Position numbers and translations under genes: made by a program. The notes beneath the pieces were generated by a model that did no database searches, was not told the DNA's origin, and worked only from the letters and a program-made list of their open reading frames with translations. Of a stretch of 64,000 nucleotides of DNA, positions 1-9,941 are shown one piece after another. Source of the stretch: Longimicrobiales bacterium. Its GTDB lineage: Bacteria > Gemmatimonadota > Gemmatimonadetes > Longimicrobiales > Gaopeijiaceae. Each line of letters opens with the position of its first letter. Position 1 is the stretch's first letter. The stretch lies in assembly GCA_958295645.1 (NCBI GenBank), contig OY282361.1, forward strand, positions 1,764,501 through 1,828,500. Direction: 5' to 3'.

Positions 1-375
1 TTCCGGCGGCGCCGGTTCGCGCTGCTGCAGGAGTCGCTGGCGACCCTGGAGGTGCACGAGTCGGGACGAGTGGCGTGGATGATCGTGCCGGGCGCCGCCT
101 ACGGCCGGACGCAGGCTTCGGTCGAAGACTTGGAAGGGTTCGTGGACGTGCCGAGGAGCATCCGCGGCGTGGAGGTGGCGCTCCTGTTCCGCGTGGCCAA
201 GGACGGGCAGACCAAGGTGTCGATGCGGTCCGGCGCCGCCGTGGACGTGAACCAGTTGGCGGCGGCCTTCGGCGGTGGCGGCCACCCACGCGCGGCCGGG
301 GCGGTGCTGCCGGAGCCGATGGAAGAGGCCGTCCGGAGAGTCGTCGGCGCGGTCGTCGGCGCATTGGCCGAGTGA
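1..375 (+). CDS. DHH/DHHA1 phosphoesterase, C-terminal part (NrnA-like)
   Basis: The reading frame is open from base 1 and stops at 373-375, so the 5' end lies outside the window. The visible 124 residues end in a DHHA1 nucleic-acid-binding domain with the diagnostic glycine/histidine motif GGGGHPRAAG at about residues 91-100. In this family (oligoribonuclease/pAp phosphatase NrnA and relatives) the N-terminal DHH domain, missing here, binds two metal ions and cleaves short RNAs or 3'-phosphoadenosine phosphate. The family call is firm; the exact substrate cannot be told from the fragment. A short perfect palindrome (426-440) follows the stop but has no T-run. Confidence 0.75.
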   Translation, partial: FRRRRFALLQESLATLEVHESGRVAWMIVPGAAYGRTQASVEDLEGFVDVPRSIRGVEVALLFRVAKDGQTKVSMRSGAAVDVNQLAAAFGGGGHPRAAGAVLPEPMEEAVRRVVGAVVGALAE

Positions 376-526
376 GCGCCGGGTTCTGAAGGCCGCCACT
401 TGCAACGACGAGGGCGCCGACGCGTCCGTTGGCGCAACGGCTCCTTGAGGCGGGCGGGTCGCCGCCGCTGGCGCGCCCCCTGGCCGCGGCCGGCCGGCTG
501 GCCCGTCCCGCCATTGGCCAAGTAGG

Positions 527-3205
527 ATGAACGAACCAGCCCGTCGTCCCCTAGTCCCGAATCGGACCATGTCTCCCAACGTCATCCCCCGCTCGCCCGC
601 CCTGGCCGTCCCAAGGCCGGCCTTCGCCGCCCTCGCCCCAGCGCCAGCCCGGGGATGGCCCCATGCGCTGGCCTCCGTCGTCGCGCTAGCCCTCGCATTG
701 GCGCTCGCGCCGTCCTCCGAAGCCGCCGCCCAGTCGCGCCGAGCCTATCCCGCCACCGCCCATGGCGGGAACTACATGCACAACTTCTACCTGCCTCCGG
801 CCCCCGCCACCACGCCCTGGTACCCCGCCTGGCATCCCAGCGGCGCGACTCTGGCCGTCGCCATGAGCGGCTCGATTTGGGAAGTGAATCCGGCGACCGG
901 GACGGCCACGGAGATCGTCCACGGGCCGAAGTACTATTCCTCTCCCGGCTATTCTCCCGACGGAGCCTGGCTGGCGTACACCGCCGACGACGACGGCATC
1001 TCGATCGGCTTGGAGGTCTTGAACACGGCTACCGGCGAGCGCCACGTGCTCGCGGAGGACGAGCATGTTCACGCCGATCCGCGCTTCTCGCCGGACGGGA
1101 GCCGCATCGCCTACGTGTCGACCGCGCCCAGCGGCTACTTCAACGTCTACGTCCGGCCCTTCGCGGACGGACGCTGGACGGGGCCGCCCGAGGCCGTCAC
1201 GACCGATCATTCCTTCGGCCGCAACCGCCTGTACTTCGGGCCTTGGGACATGCACACGTCGCCGGCGTGGCTCCCCGACGGCGAGGAGCTGCTGCTGGTG
1301 TCCAATCGGGACGTCGCGCTGGGGAGCGGCAACGTATACCGGGTCCCGGCCCGGGCCGGGGGAATCGAGACGCGCCAAGTCGTGCTGGACGAACAGACCT
1401 TGTACCGTACCCAGCCCGACGTGGCCTACGACGGCAAGCGCTTCGTGTACTCGTCCACCGCCGGCGCCGCGGACCAGTTCCAGAACTTGTACGTGCAACC
1501 GACCGTCGGCGGCGAGCCCTACAAGCTGACCTTCTTCGAGCACGACGCCTTCCATCCCCGGTGGTCGCCCGACGCCGAGTGGATCGCGTTCGTGGCCAAC
1601 GACGGCGGCCTGCCCCAGCTGTACTTGCTGGAGACGAACGGCGGCCGCCTGCAGAAGATCGAAATCCGGCGGCGGAACTGGGCGCGGCCCATGGGGGTCT
1701 TGTCCGTGGAGACCGTGTTGGAGCGGGGAGAATCGTCCGGGGGCGGCGAGCGCGTGGCCAGCCGGGTCCATCTGACGGCCTCCGACGGCAAGTTCTACGC
1801 CCCGGCGGACGCCTATGCGCGGGTCAGCCGGGCGGGCGACCGCGTCTTTCATCATCCGGGCGCCTTCGCCGTGGAGCTGCCCGCCGGGCCGGCCGAGTTC
1901 ACGGTGGTGCGCGGATTCGAGACGACGCCAGCCACCGTGCAGGTGGAGATTCAAGAGGGAGACACGACCGCGCTGACGGTGGCGCTGGAGGAAGTGTCGG
2001 ACGTGTCGGGGGACGGTTGGTTCTCCGGCTCCACGCACGTGCACATGAACTACGCCGGCAATCTGCGCAACACGTTGTCCAATCTGATGATGATGTCCGC
2101 CGCCGAGGACCAGGACATCGTGAACGAGCAGGTCGCCAACAAGGACAACCGCATCTTGGACCACCAGTACTGGATTCCGGGCGGCGGCCCGCATCCGCTG
2201 TCCGAACCCGGCCGAGTGCTCGTCGTGGGCCAGGAATACCGTCCGCCCTTCTACGGCCACGTGTTCATGTTCGGCCACCGCGACCACCTGATCTCGCCCT
2301 ACGCGACCGGCTACGAGGGCACGGCCATCGAGAGCCTGTACCCCAGCAACACCGACATGCTACGCAAGGCGAAGGCCCAGGGCGCGACGACCGGATACGT
2401 GCATTCCTTCTACAACGGCGACCCTCTGGAGGGGAACCTGGGCGGCGCGAAGGGCTTCATGGTGGACGCGGCGCTGGAGGCCGCCGACGCCGTGGAGTGG
2501 TCCACGCCGCAGGACGGATGGCCTCCCTTGTACGCCGTCTGGAGCAACGGCATCCGCGCCGCGGCCGTCGGAGGCGAAGACTCCATATCGAGCTTGCACG
2601 CGACGCCTCTGGTGGGCTCGATGCGCACCTACGTGCACGTTCCAGGCGGCTCGCTGTCCATGGCGGGGTGGTTCGAGGGACTGCGAGCGGGCCGGGCCTA
2701 TGCGAGTTCTGGGCCTCTGCTGGAGTTCGAGGTGGAGGGACAGGGCCCGGGCGGCCAGGTGGACTTGGACGCGCCGGCCGAACTCGCGGTTCGGGTGCGC
2801 GTGCGGAGCATCGTGCCTCTGTTGCGCGCGGAGCTGGTTTGGAACGGCGAGGTGGTGCGGACTTGGGAGTTCGCCGGCGAGCGCAAGGAGCTTGCCGTGG
2901 AGGACGGCCTCGTGGCGCCGGGCAGCGGCTGGCTGCACCTGCGCGTGGAAGGCTCGCCCGAGGAGCGCTGGCCTCTGGACACCGCCTATCCGCAGGCGTT
3001 CACCAACCCCGTGTGGGTCCGGGTCGCCGGCCGGCCGGTGCGCAGCGCCGAGGCCGCCGACTACGCGATCCGCTGGATCGACAAGCTGGAGGCCATGGCC
3101 GCCGAGTGGCCGGGCTGGCGCTCCGAACGCGAAAAGACCCATGTGTTCGCGCAGTTCGAAGAGGCCCGGGCGGTGTACCGGCGGCGGGCGGCGGAAGCGC
3201 GTTAG
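527..3205 (+). CDS. Secreted PD40 beta-propeller protein with CehA/McbA-type metallohydrolase domain
   Basis: The 892-residue protein begins with an Ala/Leu-rich hydrophobic signal segment ending near residue 70 (after AAAQS), so it is probably exported. Residues about 75-400 hold TolB/PD40 propeller repeats, seen as recurring SPDG/SPDA turns followed by IAY/IAF strands. From about residue 495 a PHP-like metal-binding domain starts (GWFSGSTHVHMNY), with further His/Asp/Glu-rich stretches (GQEYR, GEDSISSLHATP). CehA/McbA proteins hydrolyse esters or carbamates in some strains, but the natural substrate here is unknown. An alternative start is the Met at residue 15. It converges on the broken gene that follows, overlapping it by 4 bases. 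Confidence 0.75.
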   Translation: MNEPARRPLVPNRTMSPNVIPRSPALAVPRPAFAALAPAPARGWPHALASVVALALALALAPSSEAAAQSRRAYPATAHGGNYMHNFYLPPAPATTPWYPAWHPSGATLAVAMSGSIWEVNPATGTATEIVHGPKYYSSPGYSPDGAWLAYTADDDGISIGLEVLNTATGERHVLAEDEHVHADPRFSPDGSRIAYVSTAPSGYFNVYVRPFADGRWTGPPEAVTTDHSFGRNRLYFGPWDMHTSPAWLPDGEELLLVSNRDVALGSGNVYRVPARAGGIETRQVVLDEQTLYRTQPDVAYDGKRFVYSSTAGAADQFQNLYVQPTVGGEPYKLTFFEHDAFHPRWSPDAEWIAFVANDGGLPQLYLLETNGGRLQKIEIRRRNWARPMGVLSVETVLERGESSGGGERVASRVHLTASDGKFYAPADAYARVSRAGDRVFHHPGAFAVELPAGPAEFTVVRGFETTPATVQVEIQEGDTTALTVALEEVSDVSGDGWFSGSTHVHMNYAGNLRNTLSNLMMMSAAEDQDIVNEQVANKDNRILDHQYWIPGGGPHPLSEPGRVLVVGQEYRPPFYGHVFMFGHRDHLISPYATGYEGTAIESLYPSNTDMLRKAKAQGATTGYVHSFYNGDPLEGNLGGAKGFMVDAALEAADAVEWSTPQDGWPPLYAVWSNGIRAAAVGGEDSISSLHATPLVGSMRTYVHVPGGSLSMAGWFEGLRAGRAYASSGPLLEFEVEGQGPGGQVDLDAPAELAVRVRVRSIVPLLRAELVWNGEVVRTWEFAGERKELAVEDGLVAPGSGWLHLRVEGSPEERWPLDTAYPQAFTNPVWVRVAGRPVRSAEAADYAIRWIDKLEAMAAEWPGWRSEREKTHVFAQFEEARAVYRRRAAEAR

Positions 3206-3626
3206 GCCGAGTCGGAACGCCCCTCCTGGGGACCGCGGCGGTTCTCGGGCGCTTCTCCCTCTGCTCCGTCCTTCGGCTCCTCGCCAGAGTAGCGAGCGGG
3301 CGCCTCCCGCACGCCGGCCGCGGTGGCGACCCCGGCCCCCGCAGTGGGCAAGTTGGCGCCCTCCAGACGGCGCGGGAGCGATCGTTCGTCGATCTTCGTG
3401 CTCAAGGCGCTGACCACGGCCGTCATGCCGGTGAGGGCGGTCGTCACCTCCCGGTGATTCTCGTCAACCCGATCTGTTCCACGAGCCGATTCTCTCCGGC
3501 CTCGCGCCGCCGCTCCGCCTCCTGCCACTCCCTTCGCCTTGTGGCCCGTGCTGCGCGATGCAGGCCAAAAGCAGAGACGACGACCGCCACGATCGTCCAG
3601 AAGTCGCCGTTGGAAAGAAGGTCCAT
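3202..3626 (-). pseudogene. Frameshifted small single-TM coiled-coil protein
   Basis: Two overlapping minus-strand frames look like halves of one small gene. The first (start 3626) encodes a hydrophobic segment (FWTIVAVVVSAFGLH) followed by a charged, Arg/Glu-rich helix and stops at 3444. The second, in another frame, continues with a helix of the same style (DRVDENHREV, ALSTKIDERS) and ends at 3202. Joining them around 3465-3485 gives one N-terminal membrane helix plus a coiled-coil tail, a common layout for small holin-like or anchoring proteins. This could be a true frameshift, a sequencing error, or two unrelated frames. Function unknown. It fills most of the otherwise empty stretch 3206-3686. 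Confidence 0.35.
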
Positions 3627-3686
3627 CCTGTCATTCCTTCGCTTCGGGAGCGCACCCTACCGGCGTGGCCGCGCCGCCAGTCGCCT

Positions 3687-4862
3687 TCAATGCCGACCCC
3701 GGCAATCTACACTGGGAGGCTGCCCGGAGTCCGCCACCGCCAGAATCCCGCCCGCAAGGTTGGCCACGTCGTCGTACCCCTCCTGGGCCAGCAGCCCGGC
3801 CACCTCCATGCTCCGACTGCCGCTGCGGCAGTAGACGACCACCGGGCGGTCGCGCGGGACTTCGTCCAGACGGCCAGGAACCTCGCGCCGGGGCACGAGC
3901 ACCGCGCCCAAGTGCGCAAGGTTGGACTCCTCCCACTCGAAGGGCTCGCGCACGTCGAGCAGGAACGGCGTTGGGCGCGCAGCCATCGCCCCGGCCAGTT
4001 CGGAGGGCGCCAGCTGGCGGATTCGCGGATCCGGCGCCGTCGCTCCGCAGAACGCGTCGTAGTCGATCAGGCCGGTCTGCGTCGGAGCGTCCCCGCAGAG
4101 CGGACATCCCGGATTGCGCCGAACCTCGACTTCGCGCCATCGAAAGGCCAAGGCGTCGAAGACGTGGAGACGGCCTGCGAGAGACTCGCCCACGCCCAGC
4201 AACAGCTTGATCGCCTCGAGGGCCTGCGCGGCTCCGATGACGCCGGGCAGCGCGCCGAAGACTCCGGCCTCCGCGCAGTTGGGCACGAGGCCGGGCGGGG
4301 GCGGTTCGCGGAAGAGGCAGCGGTAGCAGGGGCCGTCTTCGGCGCCGAAGACGGAGACCTGTCCCTCCCATCGGTAGACCGAACCGTAGACGTTGGGAAG
4401 GCCCGAGAGAACGCAGGCGTCGTTGACTAGGTAGCGGGCGGGGAAGTTGTCGGTGCCGTCCACCACCACGTCGTAGCCGGCGAAGATGTTCATGGCGTTG
4501 GCCGACGTCAGCCGCCTCTGATGCGTCTCCACCTCCACGTGCGGGTTGACGGCGGCCAGCCGCTGCCGGCCGGACGCCACCTTCGGCACGCCCACGGCCT
4601 CCGTGTCGTGGAGGATCTGGCGCTGCAGGTTGGTCAGGTCCACCACGTCCGGGTCCACCAGGCCCAGGACGCCGACGCCGGCCGCCGCCAAGTAGAGGCC
4701 GGCGGGCGATCCCAGTCCGCCCGCTCCCACGAGCAGCACGCGCGCGGCCTTGAGTCGCTCCTGTCCCTCGCTGCCCACCTCGGGAAGCACCAGATGGCGG
4801 GCGTAGCGGGCTCGCTCGGCGGCCTCCAGCGGTCTCCGAGGGGGGGGCGCCTGGCTATTCAT
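3687..4862 (-). CDS. moeB: MoeB/ThiF-type adenylyltransferase with C-terminal rhodanese domain
   Basis: The 391-residue protein activates the C-terminal glycine of a ubiquitin-like sulfur carrier (MoaD or ThiS type) by adenylation; the rhodanese domain can then supply sulfur. Visible marks are the nucleotide-binding loop [11 protein letters not shown] near residue 46, the Asp of [10 protein letters not shown], the zinc pairs CYRC and CPLC, and a rhodanese active-site loop [10 protein letters not shown] near residue 345. The MoeB-rhodanese fusion is common in bacteria lacking a separate sulfurtransferase. The ATG at 4862 overlaps the recQ stop by 8 bases, so translation is probably coupled. 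No moaD or thiS gene is visible nearby, so molybdopterin and thiamine roles cannot be separated. Confidence 0.88.
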   Translation of the reverse strand: MNSQAPPPRRPLEAAERARYARHLVLPEVGSEGQERLKAARVLLVGAGGLGSPAGLYLAAAGVGVLGLVDPDVVDLTNLQRQILHDTEAVGVPKVASGRQRLAAVNPHVEVETHQRRLTSANAMNIFAGYDVVVDGTDNFPARYLVNDACVLSGLPNVYGSVYRWEGQVSVFGAEDGPCYRCLFREPPPPGLVPNCAEAGVFGALPGVIGAAQALEAIKLLLGVGESLAGRLHVFDALAFRWREVEVRRNPGCPLCGDAPTQTGLIDYDAFCGATAPDPRIRQLAPSELAGAMAARPTPFLLDVREPFEWEESNLAHLGAVLVPRREVPGRLDEVPRDRPVVVYCRSGSRSMEVAGLLAQEGYDDVANLAGGILAVADSGQPPSVDCRGRH

Positions 4863-6888
4863 GGGCGCGCAACACGGCCAAGAAGTCCTCTCCGTAGCGA
4901 TTCAGCTTCTTCTCTCCGACGCCGGCGATTTCGGCGAACTCTTCCAGCGTGCGCGGGCGGCGTTCCATCATCTCGCGAAGGCTGGCGTCGTGAAAGATGA
5001 CGTAAGGCGGGACGCGCTGCGCCGAGGCCAGCTCGGTGCGGCGTTGCCGCAAGGCCTCCCAGAGGGCCTCGTCGCCCCCGCTCGCCAACGCTCCTGCGGC
5101 CGGGCGGCCGGAGCCCGTGCCTGTCCCGGATCGGCCGGCCGGCGCCCCGTCGAACCCTGAGGCCGTTCCAGAGGCGCCGACGGGCCTCTTCCGGGGCCGG
5201 CTCGCGGGAAGGCGGGCGTCGCGGCGCATGAGGACTTCGGCCTCGCCGCGAAGGACGGGCCGACTCGCCGGCGTCAGGCTCAGCGAGCCGTAGCCCTCCA
5301 TGTCCACGGCCAGCAATCCCCGGGCGACCAGCTGCCGCACGACCGAGCGCCATTCGCGCGCGCCCAGGTCGTGCCCGGCGCCGAACGTGGGAATCCTGTC
5401 GTGGCCGAACCTGCGCACGCGTTCGGTGCCGTTGCCGCGCAGCACGTCGATCAAGTACGCCGCGCCGAATCGCTCGCCCGTCCTGGAGGCGCAGGACAGC
5501 GCCTTCTGCGCAGCCTCGGTGGCGTCCCACGACTGGACGGGAACGAGGCAGTTGTCGCAGTTGCCGCACGGCTCCTCGAGCGATTCCCCGAAGTAGGCCA
5601 GCAAGGTGCGACGCCTGCACGCCGCGAGCTCGCAGTACCCCAGCAGCGCGTCCAGCTTGCGCACCTCGAGGCGCTTGCGCTCGGGGCCGGCGTCCGAGCC
5701 CTCGACCATCTGGCGCAGCATCACGACGTCCTGCAGTCCGTAGGTCATCCAGGCGTCGGCCGGCTCGCCGTCGCGGCCCGCCCGGCCCGTCTCCTGATAG
5801 TAGGCCTCCATGCTCTTGGGCAAGTCCAGGTGGGCCACGAAGCGCACGTCGGGCTTGTCCACGCCCATGCCGAACGCGATGGTCGCCACCATCACCACGG
5901 CCTCCTCCTTGGCGAAGCGGTCCTGGTGGCGGCGGCGGACGTCCGGCGCGAGGCCGGCGTGGTAGGGCAGCGCGTCCAGGCCTTCGCCGCGCAACCATTC
6001 GGCGGTCTTCTCGACGCGCTTGCGGGACATGCAGTAGACGATGCCCGCGTGGCCCCGGTGGCGGTCGCCCAGGAAGCGTTGGAGCTGCCGGCGGGCGCTC
6101 TGCCGGGGAACGACGGCGTAGCGGATGTTGGGCCGGTCGAAGCCGCTCACGAAGACGCGGGCGTCGCGGAGCCGCAGGCGCTGGAGGATTTCGTCGCGGG
6201 TGAGCTGGTCGGCGGTGGCGGTGAGCGCGATGCGGGGGACTTCGGGGAAGCGTTCCTGGAGGACGGAAAGGCGCAGGTACTCGGGCCGGAAGTCGTGGCC
6301 CCACTGGGAGACGCAGTGGGCCTCGTCCACCGCGAAGAGGGCCAAGCGGTTGCGGGCGAGCATGTTCAGCGTGTGTTCGCCGAGCAGGCGCTCCGGGGCC
6401 ACGTACAGCAGGTCGAGCCTGCCCGCGGCCAGTTCCGTCCTGGCGCGGGCGGCTTCCTGGGGCGTCAGCGAGGAGTTGAGGCAGGCGGCCCGCACGCCGG
6501 CTTGGCGAAGCGCCTCCACCTGGTCGCGCATGAGGGCGATCAGGGGCGAGACGACGACGCCGACCCCGTCGCGCACAAGCGAGGGGACTTGGTAGCAGAG
6601 CGACTTGCCGCCGCCGGTGGGCATGAGCACCAAGCTGTCGCGGCCGGCGATGGTGTGCTCGATGACGGCTTCTTGCTGGCCGCGGAACTGGGTGTAGCCG
6701 AAGACGCGCTCGAGGGCCGCGCGATGGGGGGACGGAGGGGCGGCCGTGGCTGGCCCGGGGGCGCTTGGGGCCTGGGCGCTGGGCGGGGTCGGCTCGGGCG
6801 GCAGATCGTCGAACAGGGCAAGCGCCCGGGGCTCGGCGGTCCGGCTCGCGGAGCGGGCGCGACCCGTCCTCCATGACCCGGCCGTCAT
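4855..6888 (-). CDS. recQ: ATP-dependent DNA helicase RecQ
   Basis: The 677-residue 3'-5' SF2 helicase acts in recombination and repair. It shows Walker [13 protein letters not shown], the DEAH box in [18 protein letters not shown], motif III ALTATA, motif [11 protein letters not shown], the RecQ zinc cysteines (C-RRR, then CGNCDNC), a winged-helix region and a C-terminal HRDC domain. A linker of about 45 residues rich in Gly, Thr, Ser and Pro lies between winged helix and HRDC. I chose ATG 6888 because it forms an ATGA overlap with the upstream gene's stop and because the frame above it is Arg-rich and unlike coding sequence. The N-terminal 60 residues before the helicase core are low-complexity. 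Confidence 0.95.
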   Translation of the reverse strand: MTAGSWRTGRARSASRTAEPRALALFDDLPPEPTPPSAQAPSAPGPATAAPPSPHRAALERVFGYTQFRGQQEAVIEHTIAGRDSLVLMPTGGGKSLCYQVPSLVRDGVGVVVSPLIALMRDQVEALRQAGVRAACLNSSLTPQEAARARTELAAGRLDLLYVAPERLLGEHTLNMLARNRLALFAVDEAHCVSQWGHDFRPEYLRLSVLQERFPEVPRIALTATADQLTRDEILQRLRLRDARVFVSGFDRPNIRYAVVPRQSARRQLQRFLGDRHRGHAGIVYCMSRKRVEKTAEWLRGEGLDALPYHAGLAPDVRRRHQDRFAKEEAVVMVATIAFGMGVDKPDVRFVAHLDLPKSMEAYYQETGRAGRDGEPADAWMTYGLQDVVMLRQMVEGSDAGPERKRLEVRKLDALLGYCELAACRRRTLLAYFGESLEEPCGNCDNCLVPVQSWDATEAAQKALSCASRTGERFGAAYLIDVLRGNGTERVRRFGHDRIPTFGAGHDLGAREWRSVVRQLVARGLLAVDMEGYGSLSLTPASRPVLRGEAEVLMRRDARLPASRPRKRPVGASGTASGFDGAPAGRSGTGTGSGRPAAGALASGGDEALWEALRQRRTELASAQRVPPYVIFHDASLREMMERRPRTLEEFAEIAGVGEKKLNRYGEDFLAVLRAHE

Positions 6889-7283
6889 CCGTCTCCCCTT
6901 CGGCGAAGGTTCGCCTCCGCGAGGACGACGCTGGTCCCCGCGAAGGCCGCGCCCGCCGCCGTGCCCGCCAAGAGGGCCGGGACAACCAGCGCGACGACGA
7001 CGACCAACGCCGCGGGCAACCCGCCCGCCACGCGTCCCATCACGACGGCCACGTCGGTCACGGGGGCTCCGAGTCCGCCCCAAAGGAGCAGGAGAGCCCA
7101 ACCGAAGGCTCCGGCCACGGCGCCGCGCCCAGCCATGCGAAGCGCACTTGGGGCACCGCCCTGCGACGGGCTCCGCCTAGCCTCCGCCCAGCCCAACCCG
7201 GCTCCAGCCAAGGGGACAGCCGCCCAGCCGAACAGCATGGTCCCCGCAACCGCCGCCGCCGTCGCCGCTACAAGCGTCGTCAC
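6885..7283 (-). CDS. Small Ala/Gly-rich membrane protein
   Basis: A 132-residue protein with three or four hydrophobic stretches: about residues 4-30, 50-72 and 82-118, rich in Ala, Val and Gly, ending in a basic tail. It overlaps both neighbours by ATGA (7280-7283 upstream with the acylase stop, 6885-6888 with the recQ start), which strongly suggests a real, coupled gene. I do not recognise a family. Confidence 0.65.
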   Translation of the reverse strand: MTTLVAATAAAVAGTMLFGWAAVPLAGAGLGWAEARRSPSQGGAPSALRMAGRGAVAGAFGWALLLLWGGLGAPVTDVAVVMGRVAGGLPAALVVVVALVVPALLAGTAAGAAFAGTSVVLAEANLRRRGDG

Positions 7284-9925
7284 CGCGCAGCCCTCAGCAC
7301 GAGTTCGGCCCGCACGAGTCCGCGGTCGCGCAACTCCGCTTCCGTGCGCGGAAAGCGCAGGTCCTCGAGCTCCCCGCGCAGCCAGAAGCCCAGCCGGTCG
7401 TCGTATCCGGCGCTCGCCGGGTTGCCCGACTGCCCGCCGGGGAAGGCGCCGCGCGCAACGACCTCCTCCCCCAGTTCGACGGCCATCCGCCAGCTCGCCC
7501 CGTGCGACCCGCTGCCCGACAGCGGGCTAAGCAGTCCGGGACCGCCCGTCGCGGCCAAGCCCAGGCGGGAAAGCCCCGGCACCCGAAGCAGGTGATGGAT
7601 GTTGAAGCGCCGCGCGTTGCTCCAGGCCCATCCGCCACCGTCTTCGGGACCGTGCTTGGCCCTCGTCCGCGCCAATCCCATCGCGAGCGCCCGTCGCAGC
7701 AGCGCGTCCCGGTCCTCGACCTCGGGCGTGGCGCGGTCGTCCCACCACGGGCTGTCGGGCATCGACGCCAGCGTCAACGCGACGGTCTCGCGCGGCGTCG
7801 AGACCCAGGCGTCGCCCGCGTCGGCCAACTCGTCCCACAACAGGCTGTCCAGCGCCGCCAGGACTTCCTCGAACAGGACGGCGCGCTCGTTCGCCGGGGC
7901 GTAGGTCCCGTCCCAGGCGGCCAGGAGACGGGCCGCCGTTGCGAAGTCGGCCTGTGCGTCCGGCGGGGCCGCCGCCAAGAGGAGGTCCCGAAAGAGGCGG
8001 ACGCGAGCACTGGTGGGGTGAGTCTGGTAGGCTTCCAGATCGGCGGCGGAGTGGCGTTCCCGCGAGCGAAGCAGCTCGTTGATGGTCATCGCCCGCCAAG
8101 GGTCCGGCCAATCGGATCCGAAGTAGGCGCCGCTGGTGGTCTCGGGGTCGGCGGGCTGCTGGTTCGCGGAGGCCAAGTACCCCTGCGGCGGGTCGACGGC
8201 GAGCGGGTAGCCGGCCGCCCTTCCCTGCCAATCGGACTCGCGCGTCGTGCCGTCGTAGTAGGAGTCGCCCCGGGCGCCGGTCGGGCGAACCGGGTAATGG
8301 GCGGCGCTCTGGACGGCGATTCGGCCGTTCCCGTCGGCCACCAAGCCCACCTGCGCGGGAGCTCCCCATCCCGCCATCGCATCCAGCCACTCCGGCACGG
8401 ACTGCGCCCTCTCCGCCCGCATCAGGGCGTGCAGCTCGCCGCACTCCTCCAGCACCGTCCAGCGAACCGACGCCGGTCCGTCGCCGAAGTCCAGAACCGG
8501 GCCGCGGTGGGTGCTCCGCACGGTGTCCGTCGCGAGGAGCCTGCCGTCCGGCCCCCAGAAGCGCTCGATCCTGGCCTCCAAGGGCTCCCACCGTCCGTCC
8601 AGGAAGTAGCTTCGCGGCGCGTCGTCGTCGTCGAGGCGCTCGAGGTACATATCCATCACGTCCGCGCCCGTGTTGGTGAACGTCCAGGCCACGTCGCGGT
8701 TGAAGCCGATGACGATGGCGGGCACGCCGGCAAGCGTCACCCCGTAGACGTCGAGCTCTCCCGGCGCCACCAAGTGCGCCTCGTACCAGATGCTCGGGAG
8801 GCTGAGGCCAAGGTGCGGATCGCCCGCCAGAATCGCATGGCCCGATGCCGAGCGGCTCGGTCCGACGGCCCAGCTGTTGCTGCCCACGCCCGGCGCGTTG
8901 GACCTGGGGACGGGTTGCGCGTCGAGCGCGGCTCCGACGTGGGAGTCCTGGGCGGCCGTTTCGCCCGGCGCGGCTCCGGTATGGGATTGCAAGGCGGCGC
9001 GCCCGACGGACTCCCCGTCCACGGCGGGCCCCAGGCTAGGGGGGGAGATGCCGCCCTCCAAGAAACGCGGGCCACGGTGCGGGACGACCGGCTCCTGGAC
9101 CGGGTTGTCCGCCGGGAAGAGGGCGTCCGCAGCCTCTTCGCCGACGACCGCAGCTACGCGGGCCCGGCGAACCTCGGCCGGGTTGAAGGTGAGGACCCAC
9201 CCCATGCGCTTGAGGACGTGCAACGAGTTGACGGGCTGCCAGGGCGCGGGTTGCGCGCCCAGTAGATGGTATTCGAAGGGCCGCTCGCCGGGCGCCGACA
9301 GGTTGCCGATCCAGGCGTTCACGCCCTGCGCGTAGGCCTCAACGGCCTCGTGGGCCGCATCCGGGCTCGGCGGAGGCCGCGAGTCGTCGCCACGGCCGCC
9401 GTCGCTGTCGCCGCCCGAGTCCGGCAAGACCCCGCACCGGCCGGCGGCCAACGCCTCCAGGTCGCGCTCGGCCGCGAAGCCCAGACCCAGCCTCCGGGTC
9501 TCGCGGTCGAAGTCCAGCGCAGCCGCTCCCGCCCACTCGCTCAACGTCCCGGCGGTGGCCCGCGTCTGCGCTTCCATCTGGAAGAGGCGGTCGCGGGCGA
9601 CCACGTACCCGAGCGCCCGGCGGGCGTCCGCCGCGCTCGACGCAAAGACGTGGGGCACTAGGCGGTCGTCGTAGACCACGCGGACTTCGGCGCCCAGGCC
9701 GGCGACCACCGCCGTGTCCGACCGAGGAGGCGCGGCGAACTTGGCGACGTTCCAGACGCCGCGCACCGGATCGAGAAGCGGCCCCAGCGGCGGCAGCGGC
9801 CCCAGCGGACAACCCGCAAGCGACACCGCGCCTCCAGCCGCCGCAACCCACAGCCCAAGCCTCAGGAACGTCGCCGCCCTGCCCCCGCGCTCCATCCGGA
9901 CCGACTCCGCCTCGGAACCCCGCAC
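7280..9925 (-). CDS. Penicillin acylase family lipoprotein (Ntn hydrolase)
   Basis: The protein (about 880 residues) belongs to the penicillin/acyl-homoserine-lactone/aculeacin acylase family, which is made as a precursor and self-cleaves to expose a catalytic Ser at the start of the beta chain. That site is visible as GSNSWAVGPSRSASG near residue 350, followed by the family's LAGDPHLGL motif. The N terminus has a hydrophobic segment ending in a lipobox (VSLAGC), so it is probably a periplasmic or outer-membrane lipoprotein. Substrates in the family range from beta-lactams to quorum signals and cannot be told here. GTG 9925 or ATG 9895 (GGAG about 9 bases upstream) could be the start. It lies 16 bp after the DUF418 gene. 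Confidence 0.88.
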   Translation of the reverse strand: MRGSEAESVRMERGGRAATFLRLGLWVAAAGGAVSLAGCPLGPLPPLGPLLDPVRGVWNVAKFAAPPRSDTAVVAGLGAEVRVVYDDRLVPHVFASSAADARRALGYVVARDRLFQMEAQTRATAGTLSEWAGAAALDFDRETRRLGLGFAAERDLEALAAGRCGVLPDSGGDSDGGRGDDSRPPPSPDAAHEAVEAYAQGVNAWIGNLSAPGERPFEYHLLGAQPAPWQPVNSLHVLKRMGWVLTFNPAEVRRARVAAVVGEEAADALFPADNPVQEPVVPHRGPRFLEGGISPPSLGPAVDGESVGRAALQSHTGAAPGETAAQDSHVGAALDAQPVPRSNAPGVGSNSWAVGPSRSASGHAILAGDPHLGLSLPSIWYEAHLVAPGELDVYGVTLAGVPAIVIGFNRDVAWTFTNTGADVMDMYLERLDDDDAPRSYFLDGRWEPLEARIERFWGPDGRLLATDTVRSTHRGPVLDFGDGPASVRWTVLEECGELHALMRAERAQSVPEWLDAMAGWGAPAQVGLVADGNGRIAVQSAAHYPVRPTGARGDSYYDGTTRESDWQGRAAGYPLAVDPPQGYLASANQQPADPETTSGAYFGSDWPDPWRAMTINELLRSRERHSAADLEAYQTHPTSARVRLFRDLLLAAAPPDAQADFATAARLLAAWDGTYAPANERAVLFEEVLAALDSLLWDELADAGDAWVSTPRETVALTLASMPDSPWWDDRATPEVEDRDALLRRALAMGLARTRAKHGPEDGGGWAWSNARRFNIHHLLRVPGLSRLGLAATGGPGLLSPLSGSGSHGASWRMAVELGEEVVARGAFPGGQSGNPASAGYDDRLGFWLRGELEDLRFPRTEAELRDRGLVRAELVLRAAR

Positions 9926-9941
9926 GCCGCCTCCCCTGCCC

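Noticed and set aside
426-440. Palindrome CCGTTG-GCG-CAACGG as a terminator
   Set aside because: No T-run follows on either strand; left unassigned.
655-3834. Very long open frame overlapping the CehA-like gene in another frame
   Set aside because: It is Arg/Gly-rich shadow sequence typical of high-GC DNA, with no domain, and the overlapping frame has clear motifs.
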